Assembly: GCA_964653655.1 (NCBI GenBank)
Contig: CAZZHG010000008.1
Location: 14,201-78,200, forward strand
Reading direction: 5' to 3'
Length of the DNA: 64,000 nt
From: CAZZHG01 sp964653655
Lineage (GTDB): Bacteria; Bdellovibrionota; FAC87; UBA2466
Positions 6,455-12,863 of the stretch are shown in pieces (the stretch's first letter is position 1; each line of letters begins with the position of its first letter). The notes below the pieces were generated by a model. It saw nothing but the letters and a program-made list of their open reading frames with translations, had not been told where the DNA came from and ran no database searches. Position numbers and translations under genes: made by a program.

Positions 6455-7914
6455 TTTTCCGACGAAGGGTGGTTGCGGGGCGCGAAGCTGAGCGGAATTC
6501 CGTACTGAGCCGCCTTCCGGTAAAGCGTCACGCGATCGATGCCGAGCAGCTGAGCCGCCCGAGACTTGTTGAAGCCGACTTCCCGTAGAGTCCTGGTGAT
6601 ATGCCGCCGCTCCATTTCCTTGAGCGTGGCCGAAGCGGCGAGCTCTCCCGCCACCTCCTCCGATATCAGGGGCTCGCGGGCCACTGGCGCGACATCACGA
6701 TTGCGGGTGATCTCCTCCGGGAAATCCTCGTAAAACAAAATGGAGGAATTGCTCACCGCCACCGCTCTCTGCACGGCGTGCTCGAGCTCACGGACATTTC
6801 CAGGCCAGCTGTATTGCTTGAGGGACTCGAGAGCGGAATGGGCGATCGCGGTTATCTTCTTTCCCGAAGTTCGGCAAGAAACCGAGACGAAGTGATCCAC
6901 CAGATCGGGGAGATCTTCTATCCGATCCCGCAACGTCGGAATCTGAATCATCATCACTTTCAACCGGAAGTAGAGATCCTCTCGGAACTTTCCCTCTTTA
7001 ATGTAACCCTCGAGATCGCGGTGAGTGGCCGCGACCACTCGGACGTCCACCTTGCGGCTCTCCGTGGAGCCCACCGGCTTGATTTCGCCCTCTTGAATCG
7101 CGCGAAGCATCTTCACCTGAACGCTCGGGGAAATATCGCCGATTTCGTCGAGAAAAATGGTTCCGCCATCGGCCTCCTCGAAAAGCCCGCGCTTGTTGTG
7201 AATGGCTCCCGTGAAAGATCCTTTCACGTGGCCGAAGAGCTCGGACTCGAGAAGCGTATCGGTGAGGGCCGCGCAGTTTACCGTTACGAAGGGACGCGAC
7301 GCCCAGACGCTGAAACTGTGAATGGCGCGGGCGACCAATTCCTTACCCGTGCCGCTCTCCCCTTGAATCAAGACGTTGCCGCGGAAAAGCGCCGCTTTCG
7401 CGATGGAACGGTAGACCGCCGCCATGAGTGGGCTCTTACCGATGAAATCACTCGTAGACGGAACTCCGCGGATCGCATGAACCGCTTCGGGCTCCTTACG
7501 CAGCTTGAGCTGGCGCACGGCCCGATCCACGGCGGTTTTCAGACTCGACTCCAGAGCGTCGAGATCCATGGGCTTCGGCAGATACTCGAACGCGCCGTCG
7601 CGAATCGCGGTGACCGCGGAATCTACGCAGGCCTGGCCCGTGATGAAAAGCATAAGCGTGTTGGGATGAAGTTCCTGAACGAAAGGAATTAGACTCAACC
7701 CATTGCCCGCGCCAAGCCCGATGTCGGAGACGATCACCGGAAACGGGGTTTCCCGGACGGCGGCTTTGGCTTTTTCGAGGTTGCTGGCGAGGGTGACTTG
7801 ATAGCCTTCACTTTCCAGAATTCGGCGGATGAGCTCGCCCATGGGACGGTCGTCCTCCACCACGAGGATATGAATTTTGGCGGAATCCAAACGAGTGTTT
7901 TCCGTTTCCGACAA
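6451..7914 (-). CDS. NtrC-family sigma-54-dependent response regulator
   Basis: 487 residues in three domains. The receiver domain (15-130) has acidic D21/D22, phospho-acceptor D64, T92 and K114. The AAA+ domain (about 157-395) has Walker A GESGTGKE (185-192), the sigma-54 contact loop GSFTGA (232-237, with serine where alanine is usual) and Walker B at D256-E257. A Fis-type helix-turn-helix lies near 444-470 (NKSRAAQLLGIDRVTLYRK). It binds enhancers and drives open-complex formation by RNA polymerase-sigma-54. No histidine kinase is adjacent. It is last in an operon behind P7, so it probably activates its own transcription and the surrounding P1-P10 genes. Confidence 0.95.
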   Translation of the reverse strand: MSETENTRLDSAKIHILVVEDDRPMGELIRRILESEGYQVTLASNLEKAKAAVRETPFPVIVSDIGLGAGNGLSLIPFVQELHPNTLMLFITGQACVDSAVTAIRDGAFEYLPKPMDLDALESSLKTAVDRAVRQLKLRKEPEAVHAIRGVPSTSDFIGKSPLMAAVYRSIAKAALFRGNVLIQGESGTGKELVARAIHSFSVWASRPFVTVNCAALTDTLLESELFGHVKGSFTGAIHNKRGLFEEADGGTIFLDEIGDISPSVQVKMLRAIQEGEIKPVGSTESRKVDVRVVAATHRDLEGYIKEGKFREDLYFRLKVMMIQIPTLRDRIEDLPDLVDHFVSVSCRTSGKKITAIAHSALESLKQYSWPGNVRELEHAVQRAVAVSNSSILFYEDFPEEITRNRDVAPVAREPLISEEVAGELAASATLKEMERRHITRTLREVGFNKSRAAQLLGIDRVTLYRKAAQYGIPLSFAPRNHPSSEN

Positions 7915-7932
7915 GATGACCTCGTTTCCGAT

Positions 7933-8259
7933 TTAGTGGGCCGGCTTCCTTAGCGGCGAGGATTCGTCCTCGGTGTCCGTTTCTTTCATATCCGAAATAT
8001 CGCCCAGCTCGTCCCCCATCCGCTCGATGTCCGGCACGGGAACTCCGCCGTCGGGACTCAGGGAAATCCCTTCCATATCGCTCGGGGCGGTCGACGTGGC
8101 GTCTTCCGTTCCGCCCCAGCCACCGGGGACGACTTCCCTATCGCCCTCCCCCGTCGCGCTGCCCACGAGAGTCCCCAGCGTAATACCGTCGTTCATGTCG
8201 TCGTCAGCGCTATGTGGCTTTGGATGTCCGTGCTTGCGTGCATCACGTGAAGAATCCAT
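7933..8259 (-). CDS. Acidic, probably disordered hypothetical protein
   Basis: 108 residues rich in D, E, G, S and P, with no hydrophobic core, signal peptide or cysteine. It begins with a basic-histidine patch (RKHGHPKPH) and ends in DTEDESSPLRKPAH. The start at 8259 is set by GAGGGGAGC just upstream; a start 18 bases earlier would overlap that site. It lies 18 bases upstream of the sigma-54 activator gene and directly downstream of a 42-residue membrane protein gene, so all three likely form one operon from P7. Function unknown. Confidence 0.6.
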   Translation of the reverse strand: MDSSRDARKHGHPKPHSADDDMNDGITLGTLVGSATGEGDREVVPGGWGGTEDATSTAPSDMEGISLSPDGGVPVPDIERMGDELGDISDMKETDTEDESSPLRKPAH

Positions 8260-8273
8260 AAAAGCTCCCCTCG

Positions 8274-8402
8274 TCACCCAAGTGACGACCTGTAACTCAT
8301 TCCCACTACCGCCACGATGACAAACAGCAAAACCAAGTCGAAAAATACCAGCAGTTCTGGTCGCCGCGGCTGGACGTACTTACGTCGGCGCTCCGTTATC
8401 AT
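8274..8402 (-). CDS. Small membrane protein (42 aa)
   Basis: 42 residues: a basic N-terminus (MITERRRKYVQPRRPEL), then one hydrophobic helix (LVFFDLVLLFVIVAVVGM), so it is probably a single-pass inner-membrane protein with the basic end in the cytoplasm. GGAG lies 8 bases upstream of the ATG at 8402, and sigma-54 element P7 lies 97 bases upstream. A longer frame upstream exists but has no ribosome site and would cover P7. The inverted repeat CGTCAC-CCAA-GTGACG (8272-8287) overlaps its stop. It is the first gene of the operon that ends in the sigma-54 activator; a sensor or regulator role is possible but unproven. Confidence 0.55.
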   Translation of the reverse strand: MITERRRKYVQPRRPELLVFFDLVLLFVIVAVVGMSYRSSLG

Positions 8403-8498
8403 ACCGTTCTCCGAGTGGTGCCTTAGAAGCCAACTCAACCGGGAAAACCCCAACGAACGCCGGGCTTCGTAAGAAAGAATTACGTTTCTACTTCGTAG

Positions 8499-8514
8499 TG
8501 CATTTCCGATGCCA
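8499..8514 (-). promoter_or_regulatory. Sigma-54 promoter P7 (-24/-12) of the activator operon, minus strand
   Basis: Minus-strand sequence TGGCAT-CGGAA-ATGCA with GG-N10-GC spacing. The predicted start is near 8488, followed by an 85-base leader. If real, the activator at 6451-7914 is under sigma-54 control and thus auto-regulated. Nothing else is recognised in 8515-8664. Confidence 0.55.
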
Positions 8515-8664
8515 GAAATGAGGGGGCTGGAGAACCGCCACAGCATTGAAGCGTGGCCAAAGTAAGCAAATTGCCGCTGGGCAAACCGATGCATTTTGCC
8601 ACCTTGGAGCGCGCAACAGTGGCCAACTGCAACCTATTTCCTACAGTGCCTCCTCAACCAACCA

Positions 8665-8946
8665 CTAGTGTGGCGATTGGGAGCCGTCGTAAACCGGGCC
8701 TTCTCTTTCCAAATCGAAAGTGGGAGGCATCGCGTTCATCTCTTCCGGAGGACCACCGGTCACGGCGCTGATCGCCGTTTCTCTCGGCTCGTTCTTCCGG
8801 ACGGGACCGGGCTTCCGAGAAGAGCGGTTTTTTAGAAACGCGCCCAGGCAGAAACCCGTGGCCGCCGACAAGGCGACCCCAGCGATTCGAAATGCCTCAC
8901 TTTCGTTTCCTGTTTCCGCTTTCCTGTTTCCAGATGCGACCGCCAT
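8665..8946 (-). CDS. Small membrane-anchored hypothetical protein
   Basis: 93 residues. A short polar N-terminus precedes one hydrophobic segment (about 20-40, FRIAGVALSAATGFCLGAFL), then a basic stop-transfer stretch (KNRSSRKPGPVRK) and a polar, acidic tail. The layout resembles YtxH-like small stress proteins, but the family is not certain. The start is fixed by GGAGG seven bases upstream of the ATG at 8946 and by promoter P8, whose predicted start is near 8975. It is divergent from the KGG-repeat gene. Confidence 0.7.
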   Translation of the reverse strand: MAVASGNRKAETGNESEAFRIAGVALSAATGFCLGAFLKNRSSRKPGPVRKNEPRETAISAVTGGPPEEMNAMPPTFDLEREGPVYDGSQSPH

Positions 8947-8985
8947 AAAACTGCCTCCATAACTCGGTTGCTCGTTTTGCCCATG

Positions 8986-9001
8986 TGCAAAGCAAATGCC
9001 A
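8986..9001 (-). promoter_or_regulatory. Sigma-54 promoter P8 (-24/-12), minus strand
   Basis: Minus-strand TGGCAT-TTGCT-TTGCA with GG-N10-GC spacing; near-consensus at both elements. The predicted start is near 8975, 29 bases before the ATG at 8946. It is back-to-back with P9, 25 bases apart. Confidence 0.72.
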
Positions 9002-9026
9002 CTCATCGTCACCACCCGAGCTGAAC

Positions 9027-9042
9027 TGGCACATGGGTTGCA
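9027..9042 (+). promoter_or_regulatory. Sigma-54 promoter P9 (-24/-12), consensus match
   Basis: TGGCAC-ATGGG-TTGCA is a full match to TGGCAC-N5-TTGCA. The predicted start is near 9053. The ribosome site AAGGAGG (9063-9069) and the ATG at 9077 follow. Confidence 0.82.
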
Positions 9043-9076
9043 AACTTTGGTTCACGAAAAACAAGGAGGCTATGAA

Positions 9077-9442
9077 ATGGCACAATCGGCAAAGAGCAAT
9101 CGCGGGTTCGCATCCATGGACGCGGCTAAACAAAGAGAGATCGCCAGCAAGGGCGGAAGAGCCGCTCATCAACAGGGCACGGCCCATGAGTTCACGTCCG
9201 ACGAGGCGAGAGTCGCGGGACGAAAAGGGGGACTTTCCGTCAGCCGGGATCGGGCACATATGTCCCAAATCGGCCGCGAAGGCGGCACCGCGCGGGCATT
9301 CCGCCGGGCCACTCAGATGCGTGCGGTTCAGTCGGAAGGCATTCCGTTTTCACAGAGCGCCCCGGAAGCGAAACCCGAGGAGTCTCATCAGGAACCGTCG
9401 CCGGTCAATACCACCGGCGGGCTGCCGAATCAGAACCCGTGA
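9077..9442 (+). CDS. KGG-repeat (GsiB/YciG-like) stress protein
   Basis: 121 residues, hydrophilic, without signal or membrane segment. It contains the KGG signature units: KQREIASKGGRAAHQQG (about 22-38), EARVAGRKGGLSVSRD (about 48-63) and MSQIGREGGTARAF (about 66-79), as in bacterial stress proteins GsiB and YciG, thought to protect against desiccation or starvation. The C-terminal 35 residues are proline/glutamate-rich. The ATG at 9077 is chosen because AAGGAGG lies eight bases upstream; an ATG at 9072 is out of frame. The gene is under the consensus sigma-54 promoter P9. Confidence 0.88.
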   Translation: MAQSAKSNRGFASMDAAKQREIASKGGRAAHQQGTAHEFTSDEARVAGRKGGLSVSRDRAHMSQIGREGGTARAFRRATQMRAVQSEGIPFSQSAPEAKPEESHQEPSPVNTTGGLPNQNP

Positions 9443-9535
9443 ACCGGGAGCGGCTTCGGAACGCATTTACCTCGAAGCGTTGAGATTGGTTACGAGGTGA
9501 GGCATTTCGAAGCCGCCGCAGTGGAGGACGGCAAC

Positions 9536-9976
9536 ATGAGAAACGAGCGCTACTACGCGGGAGCGAGGCCAGTTGAAGGGCCTCCCCACCCGCCCGACGA
9601 GCACGAGTTCCAGCACCATTTTCCGCGTCGGAGATCCGTGGAGGATCAGCAGGAGCGTCGGCGCCATGGAGAGGATGCGTATAGTAACGCATACAGGCCT
9701 CCGGTAGTGAGCTACGCCGGGAGAGGGCCGAAAGGCTACAGCCGCTCCGACGAGCGGATCAGAGAGGATGCTTGCGAAGCTCTGACCCAGCACCCGGCCA
9801 TCGACGCCTCCGACGTGGAGGTCGCCGTCGTGAACGGCGAGATCACGCTGACGGGCACGGTAAACGATCGATCCATGAAGCGTCTGGCCGAGGAAACGGT
9901 GGAGTACGTCATCGGAGTGAAGGACGTCGTGAACCAGCTGCGCCTTAAGGATCAGCCTGCGAATTACGCGGCCTGA
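9536..9976 (+). CDS. BON domain protein without signal peptide
   Basis: 146 residues. The first 75 are highly polar (many H, R, P, E) and likely disordered. The C-terminal part (about 68-140) is a BON domain: YSRSDERIREDACEALTQHP, DVEVAVVNGEITLTGTV, then VIGVKDVVNQLRL. Unlike the BON protein at 5462, it has no signal sequence, so it is predicted to be cytoplasmic or exported by another route. The ATG at 9536 follows GGAGG (9523-9527). No convincing -24/-12 element lies directly upstream, so it may be read through from P9. Confidence 0.82.
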   Translation: MRNERYYAGARPVEGPPHPPDEHEFQHHFPRRRSVEDQQERRRHGEDAYSNAYRPPVVSYAGRGPKGYSRSDERIREDACEALTQHPAIDASDVEVAVVNGEITLTGTVNDRSMKRLAEETVEYVIGVKDVVNQLRLKDQPANYAA

Positions 9977-10003
9977 CGGCACGAGCCACTAAGACCGGCG
10001 GGA

Positions 10004-10019
10004 TGGCACCCCCGTTGCA
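10004..10019 (+). promoter_or_regulatory. Sigma-54 promoter P10 (-24/-12), consensus match
   Basis: TGGCAC-CCCCG-TTGCA is a full consensus match with GG-N10-GC spacing. The predicted start is near 10030. GGAGG is followed by the ATG at 10063. Confidence 0.82.
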
Positions 10020-10062
10020 CCTCCAATCCGGCAGAAGTCCCGGATCGACGGAGGAAAAGATC

Positions 10063-10521
10063 ATGGAAAACGGGAAGGATATTTTCCAAGTATTGCACGC
10101 GGATCACGCCTTGGTTTCCGATCTCATCGATCAGCTCATCACGGCCGGGAGCCCTGATCGTAAACGCCTGTTATTCAGTGAGATCCGCGAGGAGCTGGAG
10201 TGCCATTCCTCGGCCGAAGAAGTGGCCATCTATTCCAAGCTGCGCACGGTGGAAATGACCGTTGATCTCGCCGTGGAAGCGGAACAGGAACATAGTGAAA
10301 TCCGCCGCTGTCTCGACCGGCTCGAGGATATCGAGTACGAGGACGAAAACTGGGAGCTCGGCGTGAAACAACTCTGCGAAGCAGTGGGACGTCACGTTCA
10401 AGAGGAAGAGAACGAAATTTTCGAGTCGATGCGAGCCTACTTCGATGAGGCTCAGCTGGATGACATGAAAGCCCGGTTTCTGGACGCAAAGCGGGACCTC
10501 AAGTTCAACATCGCCGCCTGA
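10063..10521 (+). CDS. Hemerythrin-like HHE domain protein
   Basis: 152 residues. This is a four-helix hemerythrin/HHE cation-binding domain: DIFQVLHADHALVSDLIDQL (H near 13 and 16), ELECHSSAEEVAIYSKL (H near 50, E near 54), EAEQEHSEIRRCLD (H near 79) and VGRHVQEEENEIFESM (H and E near 115-119). These are the usual di-iron ligands. The family binds oxygen or NO or senses iron and redox state. The start at 10063 is set by the ribosome site GGAGG just upstream; a longer frame would begin within P10. It is transcribed from P10 with a 55-residue gene behind it. Confidence 0.87.
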   Translation: MENGKDIFQVLHADHALVSDLIDQLITAGSPDRKRLLFSEIREELECHSSAEEVAIYSKLRTVEMTVDLAVEAEQEHSEIRRCLDRLEDIEYEDENWELGVKQLCEAVGRHVQEEENEIFESMRAYFDEAQLDDMKARFLDAKRDLKFNIAA

Positions 10522-10566
10522 TTCTCCATGGCCCACGCCTTGCAGTTTTAGGAACCAGGAGAAGTT

Positions 10567-10734
10567 ATGATTAACCGAGCCGAAATGGCGAGGGTCCTGC
10601 CCATCTCCGACGGGCGGGAAGACACCGAAAAACCGAAGAGCGATCTGCCCAAGCAGGTCCCATCCAAGAGCGGACGGGAAGCCCTGTTGCTATCGTTCCT
10701 GCTCGACGGAAAACCGCGTAAGCGGCCGCTTTGA
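10567..10734 (+). CDS. Small basic hypothetical protein (55 aa)
   Basis: An ATG at 10567 preceded by CCAGGAGAAG opens a 55-codon frame ending with TGA at 10732-10734. The product is MINRAEMARVLPISDGRED, then a lysine-rich linker, a short hydrophobic stretch (EALLLSFLLDG) and the basic tail KPRKRPL. No family is recognised. The strong ribosome site and the position 45 bases behind the hemerythrin gene make it a likely co-transcribed partner. A short hairpin (10751-10756 with 10767-10772) followed by GTTTT may end the operon. Confidence 0.55.
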   Translation: MINRAEMARVLPISDGREDTEKPKSDLPKQVPSKSGREALLLSFLLDGKPRKRPL

Positions 10735-10781
10735 CCGCGGGGCCGCTGAGCGAACCCTACGTTAGCGGTTCGGTTTTAATA

Positions 10782-10847
10782 CAATCAACGAAACGAAAGT
10801 ATTCCGGCGCGCCGTTGATTGAGGGTTGATTGACTCAATCAACCCTC
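10782..10847. repeat. Nested palindromes built from TTGATTG units
   Basis: GAGGGTTGATTGA (10821-10833) and TCAATCAACCCTC (10835-10847) form a perfect 27-base palindrome around a central C. A second inverted pair, CAATCAACG (10782-10790) and CGTTGATTG (10813-10821), flanks it, so four TTGATTG units alternate in orientation. AT-richness and symmetry suggest a regulator-binding site or a cruciform-prone element. It lies in the gap 10735-10934, which has no other gene. Confidence 0.75.
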
Positions 10848-10934
10848 GATTAAATTGAGTGGCTCTTCATGAGCCCATCACGGTGGGAGCCCGGCCCCGG
10901 CCCCACTACGGGACCGAGGCCGAGTGGAGGATAC

Positions 10935-11381
10935 TCACGGAGTTTGGGTGCACTCCATGGTGAGCTGATGCAGTTTCATCGGGGCAAAGAATTCCTTACG
11001 CAGAAGCTGAACCGTCACGTAGGAGATCTTCTCGCCGTGGGAAGCGCTGAAGATTCCGATGTAGTCGCTGGTGGTGGACTTGTGCGTTCCCTCGTAGAAG
11101 GCCTCATACGGCTCTTGCCCCGTCACTTTTTTCACCATTTTCGCCCCGGCCTGCTTCATGGGGATTTTGCCTCCCTTGGAAAAGGTGAGATCGGTGATCT
11201 CGTTCGCCTTGAGATCGATGTCGATCGTCTCGCCTTTCTGGGGACCTCCTCCGCCGCCGATGTTGAAGAAGTTGCCGTTCACGGTCTTCACTTCGCATTG
11301 CAGCCCTTCGGGCGCGTTGAAGGCCAGAGCGGCGGTGGCGTTCAGGGCGATTAGTACGGTTAGATACGCTACTTTGTTCAT
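10935..11381 (-). CDS. Secreted protein of unknown function
   Basis: 148 residues with a signal peptide (MNKVAYLTVLIALNATAALA). The mature part has only two cysteines, near both ends (C29 and about C145), probably a disulfide closing a beta-rich domain. It contains a glycine-rich loop (GGGGGP near 42) and alternating strands to the end. No family is recognised; similar small secreted proteins are common in Bdellovibrio-type genomes. The start is set by CGAGGAGG upstream of the ATG at 11381. It lies 15 bases downstream of the GNAT gene and may be co-transcribed with it. Confidence 0.7.
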   Translation of the reverse strand: MNKVAYLTVLIALNATAALAFNAPEGLQCEVKTVNGNFFNIGGGGGPQKGETIDIDLKANEITDLTFSKGGKIPMKQAGAKMVKKVTGQEPYEAFYEGTHKSTTSDYIGIFSASHGEKISYVTVQLLRKEFFAPMKLHQLTMECTQTP

Positions 11382-11396
11382 GGAGTTCCTCCTCGT

Positions 11397-11918
11397 TTAT
11401 AAAAGTCTTTGCAGGCACACGTCGTCGTGCCAGCGGCCGTTTTTGAAACCGATTCCTTTGAAGTAGCCGACTTGCTTGAACCCGAAGGATTCGAGAAGCC
11501 GGATGCTCGCCGTGTTTTCGGAGTTCACGCCGGCTAGAATGCAGTGAAATTTCTGCTCCACCGCCCGCTCGAAAAGCTTCGCGGCAAGAGCGCGCCCTAC
11601 TCCGGCGCCCCGTTGCCCCGCTTTTACGTAGATGGATCCCGATACAGTGAAGCGGTATCCGCTAAGCGGGTGAAAAGGGGTGAGCGCGGCAAAGCCCACG
11701 ATCTCGTGGCCGCTATCGGCGACGAGCACGGGGAGCCCGCGCTTTTGGAGAGATTCAAGCCAGGCGAGGCGGTCGGCTATCTTTTGCGGCTCGCTTTCGT
11801 AGTGGTTGTGGCCGTGGGCTACTTCAAAGTTGTAAATCGCGGTGATGGCTTCCACGTCGGAAGCATTCGCCTCCCTAACCGCCACTTCAGATACCGCCTC
11901 CGCGTTCGCGCCTCCCAT
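11397..11918 (-). CDS. GNAT N-acetyltransferase, phosphinothricin-acetyltransferase-like
   Basis: 173 residues. It carries the PAT/Bar-type GNAT pattern: VREANASDVEAITAIYNFEV (strand and helix 1), RGLPVLVADSGHEIVGFAAL (central strands), the acetyl-CoA loop GQRGAGVGRALAAKLFE (about 111-127), and NTASIRLLESFGFKQVGYF near the C-terminus. The family transfers acetyl from acetyl-CoA to small amines such as phosphinothricin, methionine sulfone or other amino compounds; the substrate here is unknown. The ATG at 11918 follows GGAGGGC. Confidence 0.88.
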   Translation of the reverse strand: MGGANAEAVSEVAVREANASDVEAITAIYNFEVAHGHNHYESEPQKIADRLAWLESLQKRGLPVLVADSGHEIVGFAALTPFHPLSGYRFTVSGSIYVKAGQRGAGVGRALAAKLFERAVEQKFHCILAGVNSENTASIRLLESFGFKQVGYFKGIGFKNGRWHDDVCLQRLL

Positions 11919-11998
11919 ATGCCCTCCACCCTCAGATTAGGCGAATGGCTGCACTGCACCAAATAGGAGAGGCCAATGGCTCCAATAGCGGGAAGCTA

Positions 11999-12262
11999 TC
12001 AGCGGCAGAGATAGCGCGCGGAGACCGTCACCGGCGTGCAGCCCCCGTTATTTTGGATTTTCACTTCGACACCGATGAGCTGCACCGGGCCCGTGCAAGT
12101 GATGCGGGCCTTTCTTTCCGTATCGGCGAGCGCGGCGGGTACCGCCGTGTTAGGCAGCTCGTAGCACGCCGGACGTACGGATTTCGTAGCAATGACCGGA
12201 ATTGCTTGAGCCGCACCCGTGTACAGAGATAGGGCCGTCAGGGACAGAATAAGTTTTTTCAT
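11999..12262 (-). CDS. Small secreted cysteine-containing protein
   Basis: 87 residues with a signal peptide (MKKLILSLTALSLYTGAAQA). The short mature domain has four cysteines (in RPACYEL, ARITCTG, NGGCTPV and YLCR), so two disulfides are likely, and beta-strand-like sequence. No family is recognised. The start at 12262 is fixed by AAGGAGT; an ATG five codons upstream would place that site inside the gene. Confidence 0.65.
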   Translation of the reverse strand: MKKLILSLTALSLYTGAAQAIPVIATKSVRPACYELPNTAVPAALADTERKARITCTGPVQLIGVEVKIQNNGGCTPVTVSARYLCR

Positions 12263-12606
12263 GGAACACTCCTTCATCGCAACCTTAGATCCAGGCGGAG
12301 TCCAAGGGATAATCGAAAAGCCCGATGCTTATCATCGGATTTTCCTATCCCCGGTTCTGCCTGGGCAGGCCGCTATAGAGGAGTGATACTTTTTGAACGA
12401 TTCCGCTGACCGAATCCGAACTTCCTCAAAGTCGTATTCTGACATTGCTCAAAGCACTGACGTTTTCTCCCGGAATGCGGCCAAAACCCTCACGTTTTGT
12501 TTCCGGTTAAGTGTATTCCGGGGCGGGCACCGGCCAGTTCACCTACGATTTTTCTACGTTCCCGCCGCACGGCGGACCTGGCGGCGTTCTTGCTAATTAG
12601 GAGGGC
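12263..12606. other. Intergenic region with no supported gene
   Basis: The region holds the ribosome site of the secreted-protein gene, a short hairpin CCGATG-CTTAT-CATCGG (12322-12338), and CCGCCG-CA-CGGCGG near the right end. A TTG-initiated frame from 12393 has no ribosome site and reads as unnatural protein, so I do not annotate it. Confidence 0.5.
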
Positions 12607-12849
12607 ATGTATCTATCACCGATTCTTGTCGTGGCTTGGGCAGTGGTAACCGTGGGAACGATCGCTTTCGCTTTCCACACTCGCCGCTCCCACAATCGCA
12701 ACCGTTCGGCTTTGAGAAAGGCTCAAAAGTCCCTGCAAAAACTGGAGAGCAAGAACGGCAAGCTTTGGTACGAAGTCATGAAGTCCCGCGCCAACGGCGA
12801 CCTTTACCGCACCAACGAAATCACCGTCACCAACGCCGAAGCCCGCTAA
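12607..12849 (+). CDS. Small single-pass membrane protein
   Basis: 80 residues. Residues 3-23 (LSPILVVAWAVVTVGTIAFAF) form one membrane helix, followed by a strongly basic cytoplasmic stretch (HTRRSHNRNRSALRKAQK) and a helical tail. No family is recognised. The ribosome site TAGGAGGGC directly precedes the ATG. It is convergent with the Fic operon, with 14 bases between the stops. Confidence 0.65.
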   Translation: MYLSPILVVAWAVVTVGTIAFAFHTRRSHNRNRSALRKAQKSLQKLESKNGKLWYEVMKSRANGDLYRTNEITVTNAEAR

Positions 12850-12863
12850 GGGCGGCCAACGAA

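Noticed and set aside
9443..9535. A sigma-54 element before the second BON gene
   Set aside because: The best candidate has GG-N9-GC. Read-through from P9 is a simpler explanation.
12278..12293. A sigma-54-like element TGGATC-TAAGG-TTGCG upstream of the secreted protein at 11999-12262
   Set aside because: Spacing is right, but the predicted start (near 12267) would leave the ribosome site AAGGAGT outside the transcript, and both boxes are degenerate.
12393..12596. TTG-initiated frame in the 12.3-12.6 kb gap
   Set aside because: No ribosome site, unnatural composition, and overlaps hairpins; not supported as a gene.
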